A stretch of 64,000 nucleotides of DNA from DASZUK01 sp963745595. Its GTDB lineage: Bacteria > Actinomycetota > Acidimicrobiia > Acidimicrobiales > RAAP-2. The notes beneath the pieces are model-generated. The model was not told the origin of the DNA, ran no database searches, and saw nothing but the letters and a program-made list of their open reading frames with translations. The stretch spans positions 32,735 through 96,734 of the forward strand of contig CAVUYB010000032.1 in NCBI GenBank assembly GCA_963745595.1, written 5' to 3'. Positions within the stretch are counted from its first letter, which is position 1. Each line of letters starts with the position of its first letter. A program made the translations under genes and the position numbers. This document shows positions 36,887 to 46,460 of the stretch, one piece after another.

Positions 36887-37159
36887 CTATTCGGCCTCGG
36901 CCTCGATGGCGTTGATCCGGCGCATCAGCCGGGACTTGCGGTTGGCGGCCTGGTTCTTGTGGATCACGCCCTGGGCGGCGGCCTTGTCGATCCGCTTGAC
37001 GGCCAGGCGGAGCGCCGTCGCGCTGTCCTCGCCACCGGCCTCGGCCGAGCCGACCGCGACCTTCGTCCGGGTGCGCAGCTCCGAGCGGACCGACTTGTTG
37101 CGAAGCCGCCGCCGCTCGTTCTGACGGTTGCGCTTGATCTGGCTACGGATGTTGGCCAC
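36887..37159 (-). CDS. rpsT: 30S ribosomal protein S20
   Basis: 90 residues, highly basic. The start VANIRSQIKRNRQNERRRL and the end KNQAANRKSRLMRRIN are signature S20 sequence. GTG at 37159 (read Met) with GAGGACC upstream. It binds the 5' domain of 16S rRNA. The 160 bp upstream contain the uncertain end of the Uma2 gene. Confidence 0.95.
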   Translation of the reverse strand: MANIRSQIKRNRQNERRRLRNKSVRSELRTRTKVAVGSAEAGGEDSATALRLAVKRIDKAAAQGVIHKNQAANRKSRLMRRINAIEAEAE

Positions 37160-37322
37160 GTGAAAGGTCCTCGAGATCGTTGCTTGGTCGGCCGTCCGGA
37201 GCGCTCGCCACTCCGGACCGCCGGCACCGGGCCGGCCGGCCGAGGGACGATGGTAGCAGGCAGGACAGCGTTCCCGCCCTGCCGGGCTGGCGATTGTCCG
37301 GGTGGCCGCCCTGAGGCCGGCC

Positions 37323-37932
37323 TCAGCGGTCGGCGGTCGGGAACGTCGGTGCCGAGGATCTCGGCGACGGTCAGGGTGACCTGGGGCAGCGACCGGGGCG
37401 CGAGGGCTTCGCCGGCCCGGACCGTCGTCGACGTCCGGTAGCCGCTGGGACCGGGGTCGGTGAAGACCAACACCACCTCGTGGGCCACGTCCACGATCCA
37501 GTACTCCGGGATGCCGGCCGCCGCGTACACCGGGCCCTTGCGGTCCCGGTCGAACGCCAGCGTGCTGTGCGCCACCTCCACTACCAGCAGGACGTCCGCG
37601 GGACCGGGTTTGCCGGCCGCGTAGAAGTCGTCCCGGGGGAGCAGGAGGGCCAGGTCCGGCTCCGGCTCGGAGTAGTGGGACGGACGGATCGGGTTCTGGA
37701 CCCACACCACGGCGCTGTCACCGGCCCGGGTGACGGTCAGCCGGTTCAGGCGGGCCACGCAGGCGGCGTGCCGGTCGCCGATGGGCGGCATGTCGATGAT
37801 CTCTCCCTCGATGAGCTCCACTCTGGCCTCTTCGTGGAAGAACCCGAGGCGACCCAGCTCGTCCCACTCGTCCACCGTGAACCGGTGCCGGGTGGGGGCG
37901 CCGGAGATCGTGGTGGGGGTGGCGACGGCCAT
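37323..37932 (-). CDS. Uma2-family putative nuclease (3' end uncertain)
   Basis: About 200 residues. Uma2/DUF820 nuclease-fold features: RHRFTVDEWDELGRLG, ARVELIEGEIIDMPP, PEPDLALLLP, VVEVAHSTLAFDR and AAAGIPEYWIVD, with Asp/Glu positions of a PD-(D/E)XK-like site. As read, the frame continues past the domain (after VTLTVAEILG) across the rpsT start, which is not plausible; a single extra base near 37326 would end it at a TGA (37325-37323). TACGCT 7 nt before the ATG suggests a leaderless start. Cellular role unknown. Confidence 0.75.
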
Positions 37933-38062
37933 GAGGAAAAGCGTACCGGAGGGGTGTGTCGCCCGACCCGGCCGCCGGCCCCGGCATCGCCGTTTCACCT
38001 GGGCCGGGCCCGGCGGTTACCTGGGCTGGGCCAGTGACGGGGCCCGGTACGATCGTGCAACC

Positions 38063-39866
38063 GTGTCCGCCGCCCCGCCGATCGCGACCGATCGCATACG
38101 CAACTTCTCCATCATCAGCCACGTCGACCACGGCAAGTCGACCCTCTCGGACCGCATCCTGGAGCTGACCGGGGCCGTCGATCCCCGCCTGATGCGCGAG
38201 CAGTACCTCGACTCGATGGACATCGAGCGGGAGCGGGGGATCACGATCAAGGCCCAGAACGTGCGGGTGGGGTGGAAGGAGCACGTCCTCCACCTGATCG
38301 ACACCCCGGGCCACGTCGACTTCGGCTACGAGGTCAGCCGGTCCCTGGCCGCCTGCGAAGGGGCGGTTCTCCTGGTCGACGCCTCCCAGGGGATCCAGGC
38401 CCAGACCCTGGCCAACTGCTACCAGGCCATCGAGCACGACCTGGAGATCGTGGCCGTGCTGAACAAGATCGACCTGCCGGCGGCCGACCCCGAGCGGTGC
38501 GCCAAGGAGATCGAGAACGTCCTGGGCCTACCGGCGTCGGACATCCTGCACATCTCGGCCAAGACCGGCGAAGGGGTGCCGGACCTCCTCGACGCCATCG
38601 TGGCCCGGATCCCGCCGCCGGCGGGCGATCCCGCCGCCCCGCTCCAGGCGCTCATCTTCGACTCCTCCTACGACCAGTACCGGGGGGTGGTGAGCTCCAT
38701 CCGGGTCAAGCAGGGGACGCTGCGGTCGAGCGACAAGCTCCGCTTCATCCACGCCAACGCCAACCACGAGATCGAGGAGATCGGGGTGCGGACGCCGGTC
38801 ACCGTCCCGGTGGACGAGCTCGGCCCGGGGGAGGTCGGCTACCTGATCGCCGGGATCAAGAACGTGGGCGGTGCCCGCTCCGGAGAGACGGTCACCACTG
38901 CCGCCCACCCCGCCCCCGAGGCCCTGGCCGGCTACCGGGACCCCAAGCCGATGGTGTTCTGCGGGCTGTTCCCGATCGACGGCGACGACCTCCCGGACCT
39001 CCGGGACGCCCTGGAGAAGCTCCGGTTGAACGACGCCAGCTTCACCTACGAGCCCGAGTCGTCGCGGGCGCTCGGGTTCGGGTTCCGCTGTGGCTTCCTG
39101 GGCCTCCTGCACATGGAGATCGTGCGGGAGCGCCTGGAGCGCGAGTTCGACCTGGCCCTGATCGCCACCGCCCCGTCGGTGGCCTACCAGGCGCACCTGA
39201 ACGACGGGACCGTGGTGGCGGTGGACAATCCGAGCGAGCTGCCGGACCCCACCCACCTCGACCACGTCGACGAGCCGATGCTGAAGGCCACCATCCTCAC
39301 CCCCGCCGAGTACACCGGGACCGTCATGGAGCTGGCCCAGGGCCGGCGGGCCGAGATGACCCGGATGGAGTTCCTCTCGCCCGAGCGGCGTCGAGTTCGT
39401 CTACGTGATCCCCCTGGCCGAGGTGGTGGTGAACTTCTTCGACCAGCTGAAGAGCCGCACCAAGGGCTACGCCAGCCTCGACTACGAGCCCTCCGGGTAC
39501 GCCACCGCCGACCTGGTCAAGGTGGACCTGCTCATCAACCACACCCCGGTGGACGCCTTCTCGACCATCGTCCACAAGTCCCAGGCCGACTTCTACGGGC
39601 GCCGGATGACCGAGAAGCTGCGGGAGCTGATCCCCCGGCAGATGTTCGACGTCCCCATCCAGGCGGCCATCGGCGGCCGGGTGCTGGCCCGGGAGACGGT
39701 CAAGGCCCGCCGCAAGGACGTCCTGGCCAAGTGCTACGGGGGTGACATCACCCGGAAGCGCAAGCTCCTGGAGAAGCAGAAGGAAGGCAAGAAGAAGATG
39801 AAGAACATCGGCCGGGTGGAGGTGCCCCAGGAGGCCTTCGTCTCCGCCCTGCGGCTCGAGGACTGA
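38063..39866 (+). CDS. lepA: Elongation factor 4 (LepA), one frameshift
   Basis: 600 residues after dropping one base near 39389. GTPase motifs: HVDHGKSTLSDR (G1), ERGITIKAQ (G2), DTPGHVDF (G3), NKIDLP (G4) and SAKTGEG (G5). The frame breaks at LSPER and resumes as VEFVYVIPLAEVV, LKSRTKGYASLDYE. The LepA C-terminal basic tail is intact (GGDITRKRKLLEKQKEGKKKMK). It back-translocates stalled ribosomes. TACGAT at 38048-38053 lies 9 nt before the GTG. Confidence 0.93.
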
Positions 39867-39875
39867 ACGGCCGCT

Positions 39876-39897
39876 CCCGCCGGGGACCCCGGGCGGG
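39876..39897 (+). terminator. GC hairpin between lepA and hrcA
   Basis: CCCGCC-GGGGACCCCG-GGCGGG forms a stem with a GGGG/CCCC inner helix, no T tract. It lies 10 nt after lepA and just ahead of the CIRCE element, a sensible place to isolate the heat-shock operon. Confidence 0.4.
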
Positions 39898-39902
39898 TGA
39901 AC

Positions 39903-39935
39903 GGCCTGGCACTCGGTAGAATCGAGTGCCAGGCC
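39903..39935. promoter_or_regulatory. CIRCE operator with extended 12-bp arms and -10 box in the loop
   Basis: GGCCTGGCACTC-N9-GAGTGCCAGGCC is a perfect inverted repeat; the inner GCACTC-N9-GAGTGC matches the CIRCE consensus for HrcA. The 9-nt spacer holds TAGAAT (39917-39922), a good -10 hexamer. HrcA binding would therefore block the promoter directly. Confidence 0.92.
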
Positions 39936-39951
39936 ACCAGTGGAGCATCCG

Positions 39952-41022
39952 ATGCCGAGGAGCAGCACCCCGAAGACCGAGAGCCATCCGTCGGACGAGG
40001 CGGCCGTCGACCGCGACCTGAACCCGCGCAAGGCGGCGATCCTGGAGGCCGTCGTCGCCGAGTACATCGGCTCGGCCCAGCCGGTCGGCTCGCAGCTCGT
40101 CGCCCAGGTGGCCGGGGTCAACGTGTCGTCGGCGACGATCCGCTCGGAGATGGTCGCCCTCGAGCACGAGGGTTACCTGGTCCAGCCGCACACGAGCGCC
40201 GGCCGGATCCCGACGGACAAGGGCTACCGCTTCTTCGTCGACCACCTCGTCGAGCCCGGCGTCCTCGGCTCGGCCCAGCGCCAGAAGGTCAGCCGGTTCT
40301 TCGAGCACGTCCACGGCGAGATGGAGGACATGCTCGAGCGGACGTCCGGCCTCTTGTCCGACCTGACGTCGTACGCCTCCGTCGTCGTCGGCCCCGGCCA
40401 CGACGCCGCCGCGGTCCGTTCGGTCCAGCTCGTCGGGCTCGGTCCCCGCCACGTCCTGCTCGTCGTCGTCCTCGCCGACGGCGCCGTCGAGAAGCGGTCG
40501 ATCGATCTCGACGAGGACGTCGACGACGACGTCCTCGCCGCGGCCGGTGCGTTGCTCCACGCGGCGGCCCAGGGCCAGCCGCTCTCGCCGGTGTCGATCC
40601 CGGCACCGAGCGGGAACGCCGCGGTCGACCGGGTCGCCGGCGTCGCGTCGGCCACCCTGGCCGAGCTGGCCGCGGGCGGCGAGCCCGACCACGTCTTCGT
40701 CGGCGGTCCGTCGCGGCTGGCCGGTGCGTTCGACGCGGTCGAGACCGTCCGGGCCGTCCTGGCCATCCTCGAGCAGCAGCTCGTCGTCGTCACGCTGCTC
40801 CGCGACGTCCTCGACCTCGGCCTGTCGGTGGCGATCGGTCAGGAGCACGGCTACGAGTCGCTGGCGTCGTGCGCGGTGGTCGTCGCGCCGGTCTCGGTCG
40901 ACGGCGGGTACGCCGGCGCGGTCGGCCTGCTCGGTCCGACCCGGATGAACTACCCCCAAGCCCTGGCCGCCGCGCACCTGGTCGGCGAGCGGTTGGGGGA
41001 GCGGATCGGGGAGGCCCGCTAG
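39952..41022 (+). CDS. hrcA: Heat-shock repressor HrcA
   Basis: About 356 residues. N-terminal winged helix: LNPRKAAILEAVVAEYIGSAQPVGS and VSSATIRSEMVALEHEGYLVQPHTSAGRIPT, a diagnostic HrcA block. C-terminal GAF-like and DIM domains end GPTRMNYPQALAAAHLV. ATG at 39952 is preferred to GTG at 39940 because GGAG lies 6 nt upstream of it and the GTG sits almost on the CIRCE arm. It autoregulates through the CIRCE and likely controls dnaJ as well. Confidence 0.95.
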   Translation: MPRSSTPKTESHPSDEAAVDRDLNPRKAAILEAVVAEYIGSAQPVGSQLVAQVAGVNVSSATIRSEMVALEHEGYLVQPHTSAGRIPTDKGYRFFVDHLVEPGVLGSAQRQKVSRFFEHVHGEMEDMLERTSGLLSDLTSYASVVVGPGHDAAAVRSVQLVGLGPRHVLLVVVLADGAVEKRSIDLDEDVDDDVLAAAGALLHAAAQGQPLSPVSIPAPSGNAAVDRVAGVASATLAELAAGGEPDHVFVGGPSRLAGAFDAVETVRAVLAILEQQLVVVTLLRDVLDLGLSVAIGQEHGYESLASCAVVVAPVSVDGGYAGAVGLLGPTRMNYPQALAAAHLVGERLGERIGEAR

Positions 41023-41024
41023 GG

Positions 41025-42154
41025 ATGGACGACCTCTACGAGCTGCTCGACGTCCGCCCGGACGCCACCGACGACGAGATCAAGAAGGCGTACCGCCAGA
41101 AGGCCCGCGAGCACCACCCCGACGCGACCGGCGGCGACCCGGAGTCGGAGGCGAAGTTCAAGGAGGTCTCGTTCGCCTACGAGGTTCTCCGAGACCCCGA
41201 GCGCCGGGCCCGCTACGACCAGTTCGGGCCGGCGAGCTTCGGCCAGAATGGGGCGGCCGGCGCCCAGGGCTTCGGCTTCGACGGCGGGCTCGGCGACCTG
41301 TTCGAGGCGTTCTTCGGCTCGATGGCCGGCACGGCCGGCCGGGGCCGCCGCCGCGGCCCTCAGCCGGGAGCCGACGCGGAGGTGACGCTGCAGCTCGACG
41401 TTCGCCGAGGCCGCGTTCGGCGCCCGCAAGGAGCTGGGCATCCGTCTCCCGGTCACCTGCGGGACGTGCGGCGGCAACGGGGCCGAGGTCGGCACGGAGC
41501 CGACGGAGTGCCCGGACTGCCAGGGCACCGGTGAGATCCGGCGCATCCGCCAGTCGCTGCTCGGCCAGGTCGTCACCGCGGTGGCCTGTGGCCGCTGCCA
41601 GGGCATCGGCGAGATCGTCAGCCAGCCGTGCCAGGACTGTCGCGGCGAAGGGCGACGGATGGAGGACCGCAGCTTCGCTGTCGAGGTGCCGGCCGGCGTC
41701 GAGCACGGCTCGACGCTCCGGCTGGCCGATCGCGGCCCGGCCGGGCCGCGGGGCGGCCCGAACGGTTCGCTCTTCGTCCACCTCGCGGTCGCCGCCGACG
41801 AGCGGTTCGAGCGGGCCGGCGACGACCTGCACACCGCCTTGCACGTCGGCGTGGCCCAGGCCGCGCTCGGCGCGCAGCTCGACGTCGAGACGCTGGAAGA
41901 GCCGCGCCCGGTGACGGTGGCCCCGGCGACCCAGAACGGCCACGTCGTCCGCTTGAAGGGCCTCGGCATCCCGCACCTGCGCGGCCGCGGCCGCGGTGAC
42001 CTCTTCGTGCACGTGGTGGTCGACACGCCGACGACACTGACGCCGACGCCAAGAGGAGCTGCTCGTCGAGCTGGCGGCCGAACGGGGCGAGCCGGTCGGC
42101 GGCCCCGAGGGGCACGAAGGCGTCCTCTCCCGGATCCGTTCGGCCTTCGGCTGA
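41025..42154 (+). CDS. dnaJ: Chaperone DnaJ (two frameshifts)
   Basis: 375 residues after dropping one base at about 41400 and one at about 42046. J-domain with HPD (REHHPDAT), Gly/Phe-rich linker, then four zinc-finger CxxCxGxG repeats: CGTCGGNG, CPDCQGTG, CGRCQGIG and CQDCRGEG. The C-terminal substrate domain is VEHGSTLRLADRG through TPRQEELLVELAAERGE. It lies 2 nt after hrcA, the usual Gram-positive heat-shock arrangement, and works with DnaK and GrpE encoded elsewhere. Confidence 0.93.
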
Positions 42155-42158
42155 CAGC

Positions 42159-42907
42159 GTGCCCCCGGCCGACCTGCCGTCTGCCGGCGTCGTCGAGCGG
42201 GCGGCCGCGGCGGCCCAGGTGCTCGTCGACGACCCGGCGGACCCGGCCGTCGGGGCCGACGACCGTCACCACCTGGCCCGGGTGCTCCGCCTGCGGGCCG
42301 GCGAGCCGGTCGTCGCCACGCGACGGCCGCGGCCACTGGTCGCTCTGCCGCTACCGGGGCGACGAGGTCGGTCGGGAGCTCGGCGCGATCCTGGAGCCGG
42401 ACGGACCGGTCACCTTCGAACCGGCACCGTTCCCGGCGACTGACGGTGGCGTTCGCCCCGGCCAAGGGCGACCGTCCGGAGTGGGTCGTCCAGAAGCTGA
42501 CCGAGCTCGGCGTCGACCGGATCGTGCCGCTCGCCGCGGCCCGGTCGGTCGTCCGCTGGGACGGCGACCGGGCCGTCCGGGCGATCGACCGGCTGCGCCG
42601 GGTGGCCCGGGAGGCGGTCGGCCAGTGCCGACGGGTCTGGCTGCCCGAGGTGACGGACGTCCGGACCGTCGCCGGCGTCGTCGGCGACGGGGCGGTCCTG
42701 GCCCAACTGGCCGGGGACCCGCCGCCGGCCGCGGTGACGGCGGTCGCCGTCGGGCCGGAGGGCGGTTGGTCGCCCGACGAACTGGCGCTCGCCGACGGCA
42801 CCGTCGGGCTCGGGCCGTACGTGCTGCGGGCGGAGACCGCGGCGCTCGTCGCCGGGGCGATCCTGGCCGGTCGCCGCGCCGGTACGGTGGTCGGGGAGGG
42901 CCGATGA
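42159..42907 (+). CDS. rsmE: 16S rRNA m3U1498 methyltransferase RsmE (two frameshifts)
   Basis: About 248 residues after dropping one base at about 42321 and one at about 42436. PUA-like N-terminus DDRHHLARVLRLRAGEPVVA, DGRGHWSLCRY, then the SPOUT knot: RLTVAFAPAKGDRPEWVVQKLTELG, VAVGPEGGWSPDEL and VLRAETAALVAGAIL. Together with dnaJ it forms the usual dnaJ-rsmE pair. Its stop overlaps the next ATG. Confidence 0.92.
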
Positions 42908-43245
42908 GCACGAACGACGATCGCCACGAACTGGTGTTCCCAGATGCCAAGATCCCAGTGATGCCGGACCGGATCCAGTGGATCAGCACGAAGGAGGCGT
43001 CCCGGCGCCTCGGGGTGACGCTGCGCAGCCTGTACCGGTTCATCGACGAGGGCGAGCTGGCCGCGTACAAGTTCGGGCGGGTCATCCGGCTGAAGGCCGA
43101 CGACGTCGACCGGTACATCGAGTCCTGCCGCATCGCCCCCGGTGACCTCGAGCACCTGTATCCGCCCCGCCGGCCGGGCGGCGACGACGAGGTCGCCGTC
43201 GACGGCGTGTCCGGCCGGGCCGCCGACCGGGACGAGGAGGACTGA
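42904..43245 (+). CDS. Small excisionase-type helix-turn-helix protein
   Basis: 113 residues. A MerR/excisionase HTH occupies about 28-70: WISTKEASRRLGVTLRSLYRFIDEGEL, then FGRVIRLKADDVDRYIE. The C-terminus is acidic and disordered. In actinobacteria such proteins sit between rsmE and hit genes. The target is unknown; it is not evidently linked to a phage here. ATG overlaps the rsmE stop. Confidence 0.85.
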   Translation: MSTNDDRHELVFPDAKIPVMPDRIQWISTKEASRRLGVTLRSLYRFIDEGELAAYKFGRVIRLKADDVDRYIESCRIAPGDLEHLYPPRRPGGDDEVAVDGVSGRAADRDEED

Positions 43246-43250
43246 AGCCG

Positions 43251-43601
43251 ATGGCCGACTGCCTGTTCTGCGGGATCGTGGCCGGGGACATCCCGGCCGA
43301 GGTGGTCGCCGAGACCGATCGGACGGTCGCCTTCCGGGACATCCACCCGCAGGCGCCGGTCCACGTGCTGGTCGTCCCGCGCCGGCACATCGAGAACGCC
43401 GCCGCGGTCACCGCCGAGGACGCCGACGATCTCGTCGCGCTGGTCACGACGGCCCGGGCGGTGGCCGAGGCCGAGGGCATCGCCGCCGCCGACCGCGGCT
43501 ACCGGCTGGTCATGAACGTCGGCCCCGACGCCCTCAACTCGGTGCCGCACCTCCACCTCCACGTCCTCGGCGGCCAGCAGATGGCAGGCTCGGTCGGGTG
43601 A
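43251..43601 (+). CDS. HIT-family nucleotide hydrolase
   Basis: 116 residues. CLFCGIVAGDIPAEVV is the typical start and HLHLHVLGG the catalytic histidine triad. Members hydrolyse adenosine phosphoramidates or dinucleoside polyphosphates. The GTG of phoH overlaps its stop codon. Confidence 0.93.
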   Translation: MADCLFCGIVAGDIPAEVVAETDRTVAFRDIHPQAPVHVLVVPRRHIENAAAVTAEDADDLVALVTTARAVAEAEGIAAADRGYRLVMNVGPDALNSVPHLHLHVLGGQQMAGSVG

Positions 43602-44630
43602 CGTCGGCGGAGAGCGGAACCGGCGTGCCGGCCGCCGAGGCGCCGGCCGTCTGGCGGGCCGAGACGCTGGTCCCGCACAACCACCTCATGGCCGGCCTGC
43701 TCGGGCAGCGCGACGAGCTGCTCCGGCTGGTCGAGGCGTCGTTCCCCGAGACCCGGATCGTCGTGCAGGGCAACCGCATCACCGCCGAGGGCCCCGACGC
43801 CGACGCGGGTGGCCCGGCTCTTCGACGAGCTGGTCCTGGTCCTCGAGTCCGGCCAGGGGCTCGACGCCACCAAGGTGGCTCGGACCATCGACATGGTCCG
43901 CGAGGACCTCCGCCCGTCCGAGGTGCTCAACGCCGAGGTCGTCCGGGCGGCCCGGGGCCGGACCGTCCGGCCGAACACGGCCGGCCAGAAGCGCTACACC
44001 GACGCCATCGCCGCCAACACGATCACCTTCGGCATCGGCCCGGCCGGGACCGGCAAGTCGTACCTGGCGGTCGCCCTGGCCGTCCAGGCGCTGCAGAGCC
44101 GCCAGGTGAACCGGATCATCCTGACCCGCCCGGCCGTCGAGGCCGGCGAGCGGCTCGGGTTCCTGCCCGGCGACCTGATGGCCAAGGTCGACCCGTACCT
44201 GCGCCCGCTCTACGACGCCCTCTACGACCTGCTCGAGCCCGAGGGCGCCCAGCGGCTCTTCGACCGGGGCACCATCGAGGTGGCGCCGCTGGCCTTCATG
44301 CGGGGCCGGACGCTCAACAGCTCGTTCATCATCCTCGACGAGGCGCAGAACACGACGCCCGAGCAGATGAAGATGTTCCTGACCCGGATCGGCTTCGGGT
44401 CGAAGTGCGTCGTCACCGGCGACGTCACCCAGATCGACGTCGCCGGCGGCCGGTCGGGGCTGGTCGGGCTCGAGCCGGTCCTCGCCGGGGTCGACGGCAT
44501 CGCCTTCGTCCACCTGACCCGGCGCGACGTCGTCCGCCACAAGATCGTGGCCGACATCGTCGACGCCTACGAGGCCGCCGAGCACGACCGCCCCGCCGGC
44601 GACCCGGGGCGTCCCGACCGTGGCGGTTGA
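43598..44630 (+). CDS. phoH: PhoH-like ATPase (one frameshift)
   Basis: 343 residues after dropping one base at about 43808. N-terminal NHLMAGLLGQRDELLRLVEASF, break after GPDADA, resuming VARLFDELVLVLESGQGL. Walker A is GPAGTGKSYLAV, Walker B FIILDEAQNTTPEQ, followed by SKCVVTGDVTQID. PhoH-YbeY pairs occur across bacteria and link to rRNA metabolism. GTG overlaps the HIT stop; its own end overlaps ybeY by 11 nt. Confidence 0.93.
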
Positions 44631-45138
44631 CGTCTTCGCCGCCGACGAGCAGGCGGCCGCGACGGGGAAGGCGGCCGGTCGACCTCGACCGGTGGGCGGC
44701 GCTGGCCCGGTCGGTCCTGACCGACCGGAACGTGAGGGGCGACTGCGAGGTCTCGCTGCTCTTCGTCGACGAGGACGCGATCGCCGCGCTGAACGAGCAG
44801 TTCCTCGGCCGGACCGGGCCGACCGACGTCCTCGCCTTCCCGATCGAGGACGACCCGGCGCCCGGCGGGCGGTCGCCCGACCTCGGGGGCACCGGGCCGG
44901 GGGCCGAGCCGGAACCGGACCCGCTCGTCCTGCTCGGCGACGTCGTCATCTGCCCGGCGGTCGCCGCCCGCAACGCCGTCGACCACGGCGTGAGCCGGCG
45001 ACGACGAGCTCGCGCTGCTCGTCGTGCACGGCCTCCTCCACCTGCTCGGCATGGACCACGAGGTCGACGACCGAGGCCGAGCGGATGGAGAAGCTCGAGC
45101 GAACGCTGCTCGCCCGCTACCACCGGGTGGGGGATTGA
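44620..45138 (+). CDS. ybeY: Endoribonuclease YbeY (three frameshifts)
   Basis: 171 residues after dropping one base at about 44677, 44996 and 45072. Segments VDLDRWAALARSVL, DVLAFPIEDD, HGLLHLLGMDHE and AERMEKLERTLL each match YbeY in order. The three histidines of HGLLHLLGMDH coordinate zinc. It matures 16S rRNA 3' ends and takes part in ribosome quality control. Three shifts within 400 bp make this the most disrupted gene in the window. Confidence 0.9.
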   Translation: MAVDVFAADEQAAATGKAAGRPRPVGGAGPVGPDRPEREGRLRGLAALRRRGRDRRAERAVPRPDRADRRPRLPDRGRPGARRAVARPRGHRAGGRAGTGPARPARRRRHLPGGRRPQRRRPRREPATTSSRCSSCTASSTCSAWTTRSTTEAERMEKLERTLLARYHRVGD

Positions 45139-46439
45139 TCGCCGCCACCGGCTTCCGCGCCGTCGACTGGCTGCTGATCGCCGTCATCCTGGTCCTGCTG
45201 GCCGTCTCCGGGCTGCTGGCCCTGGCCGAGACCAGCCTGGTCCGGACGAGCCGGGTGAAGGCCAAGTCGCTGCTCGACGAGCACCGACGGGGCGCCCGGC
45301 AGCTGGTGCGCCTGGTCGAGCACCCCGAGCAGTTCCTCAACGCCGTCCTCCTCCTGGTCCTCATCTGCCAGCTGGTCTCCGCCACCCTGGTCGGCGTCCT
45401 GGCCTCGGAGTGGTTGGGGGCGCTCGGCGTCGTGGTGGCCACCGTCTTCGAGATCGTGGTCATCTTCGTGATCTTCGAGGCCGTGCCCAAGAACTGGGCC
45501 GTGCACAACCCCGAGCGGGCCGCGCTGTTCAGCGCGCCGCTCGTCACCGCCATCGTCCGCTTCCCGCTCGTCCGGGGCGTCTCCGGCGTGCTCATCGGGC
45601 TGGCCAACCTGCTGATCGGCCGGCGGCCGGGCGACGAGGAGGAGTCGGCGAACGTGACCGAGTCCGAGCTGCTGGCGATGGCCGACGTCGCCCACGCCGA
45701 GGACGTCATCGAGCACACCGAGCGGGCGTTCATCCACTCGATCATCGACTTCGGCGACACCGTCGTCCGCGAGGTGATGGTGCCCCGCCCCGACATGGTC
45801 GTGCTCGAGGCCGAGACGACCGTCAGCCGGGCGCTCGAACAGGCGCTCGCCGCCGGGCGCAGCCGGCTGCCGGTCTACGAGGACAACGTCGACGACGTCA
45901 TCGGCATCGGCTACGCCAAGGATCTGATGCGGGCCGAGCGCGACGGCCACGGTGCCGACGCCGTCCGGGCCCACGTCCGGCCGGCCAACTTCGTCCCGGA
46001 GACGAAGCGGCTGACCGGGCTCCTCCGCGAGATGCAGGACCGCAAGTTCCACCTGTCCGTCGTCGTCGACGAGTACGGGAGCACCGCCGGGCTGGTGACG
46101 CTCGAGGACCTCATCGAGGAGCTCGTCGGCGAGATCGTCGACGAGTACGACGTCGAGGAGCCGACCGTCGAGCGGCTCGGCGACGGCAGCGTCGTCGTCA
46201 CCGGTCGCATGGCCATCGACGACGCCGACGACCTGCTCGACGCCGAGCTGCCGCAGGGGGCGTGGGACACCGTCGGTGGGCTGCTGCTCGACCTCGCCGG
46301 CCACATCCCGACCGAAGGGGAGGCCGTCGAGGTCGACGGTTTCCGTCTCGTCGCCCAACGCGTGCAGGGCCGGCGCATCGGGCGGGTGCGGATCGACCGG
46401 CTCGCCCGGGCCGACGTCACCAACGACGACGGCGACTGA
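45135..46439 (+). CDS. CorC/HlyC-type transporter-associated protein (CNNM plus CBS)
   Basis: 434 residues. TTG at 45135 overlaps the ybeY stop. N-terminal CNNM membrane domain with four helices (WLLIAVILVLLAVSGLLALAE at the start), a CBS pair (REVMVPRPDMVVLEAETT; RSRLPVYEDNVDDVIGI), and the CorC/HlyC C-terminal domain (VVVDEYGSTAGLVTLEDLIEELVGEI). CNNM/CorC proteins export or sense Mg or Co. This position between ybeY and era is standard in bacteria. Confidence 0.92.
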   Translation: MIAATGFRAVDWLLIAVILVLLAVSGLLALAETSLVRTSRVKAKSLLDEHRRGARQLVRLVEHPEQFLNAVLLLVLICQLVSATLVGVLASEWLGALGVVVATVFEIVVIFVIFEAVPKNWAVHNPERAALFSAPLVTAIVRFPLVRGVSGVLIGLANLLIGRRPGDEEESANVTESELLAMADVAHAEDVIEHTERAFIHSIIDFGDTVVREVMVPRPDMVVLEAETTVSRALEQALAAGRSRLPVYEDNVDDVIGIGYAKDLMRAERDGHGADAVRAHVRPANFVPETKRLTGLLREMQDRKFHLSVVVDEYGSTAGLVTLEDLIEELVGEIVDEYDVEEPTVERLGDGSVVVTGRMAIDDADDLLDAELPQGAWDTVGGLLLDLAGHIPTEGEAVEVDGFRLVAQRVQGRRIGRVRIDRLARADVTNDDGD

Positions 46440-46460
46440 GGACACTGAGGCGGCTGAACA

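Noticed and set aside
42904..43245. Prophage excisionase
   Set aside because: The HTH type matches, but the gene is embedded in a conserved housekeeping block with overlapping starts and no phage genes.
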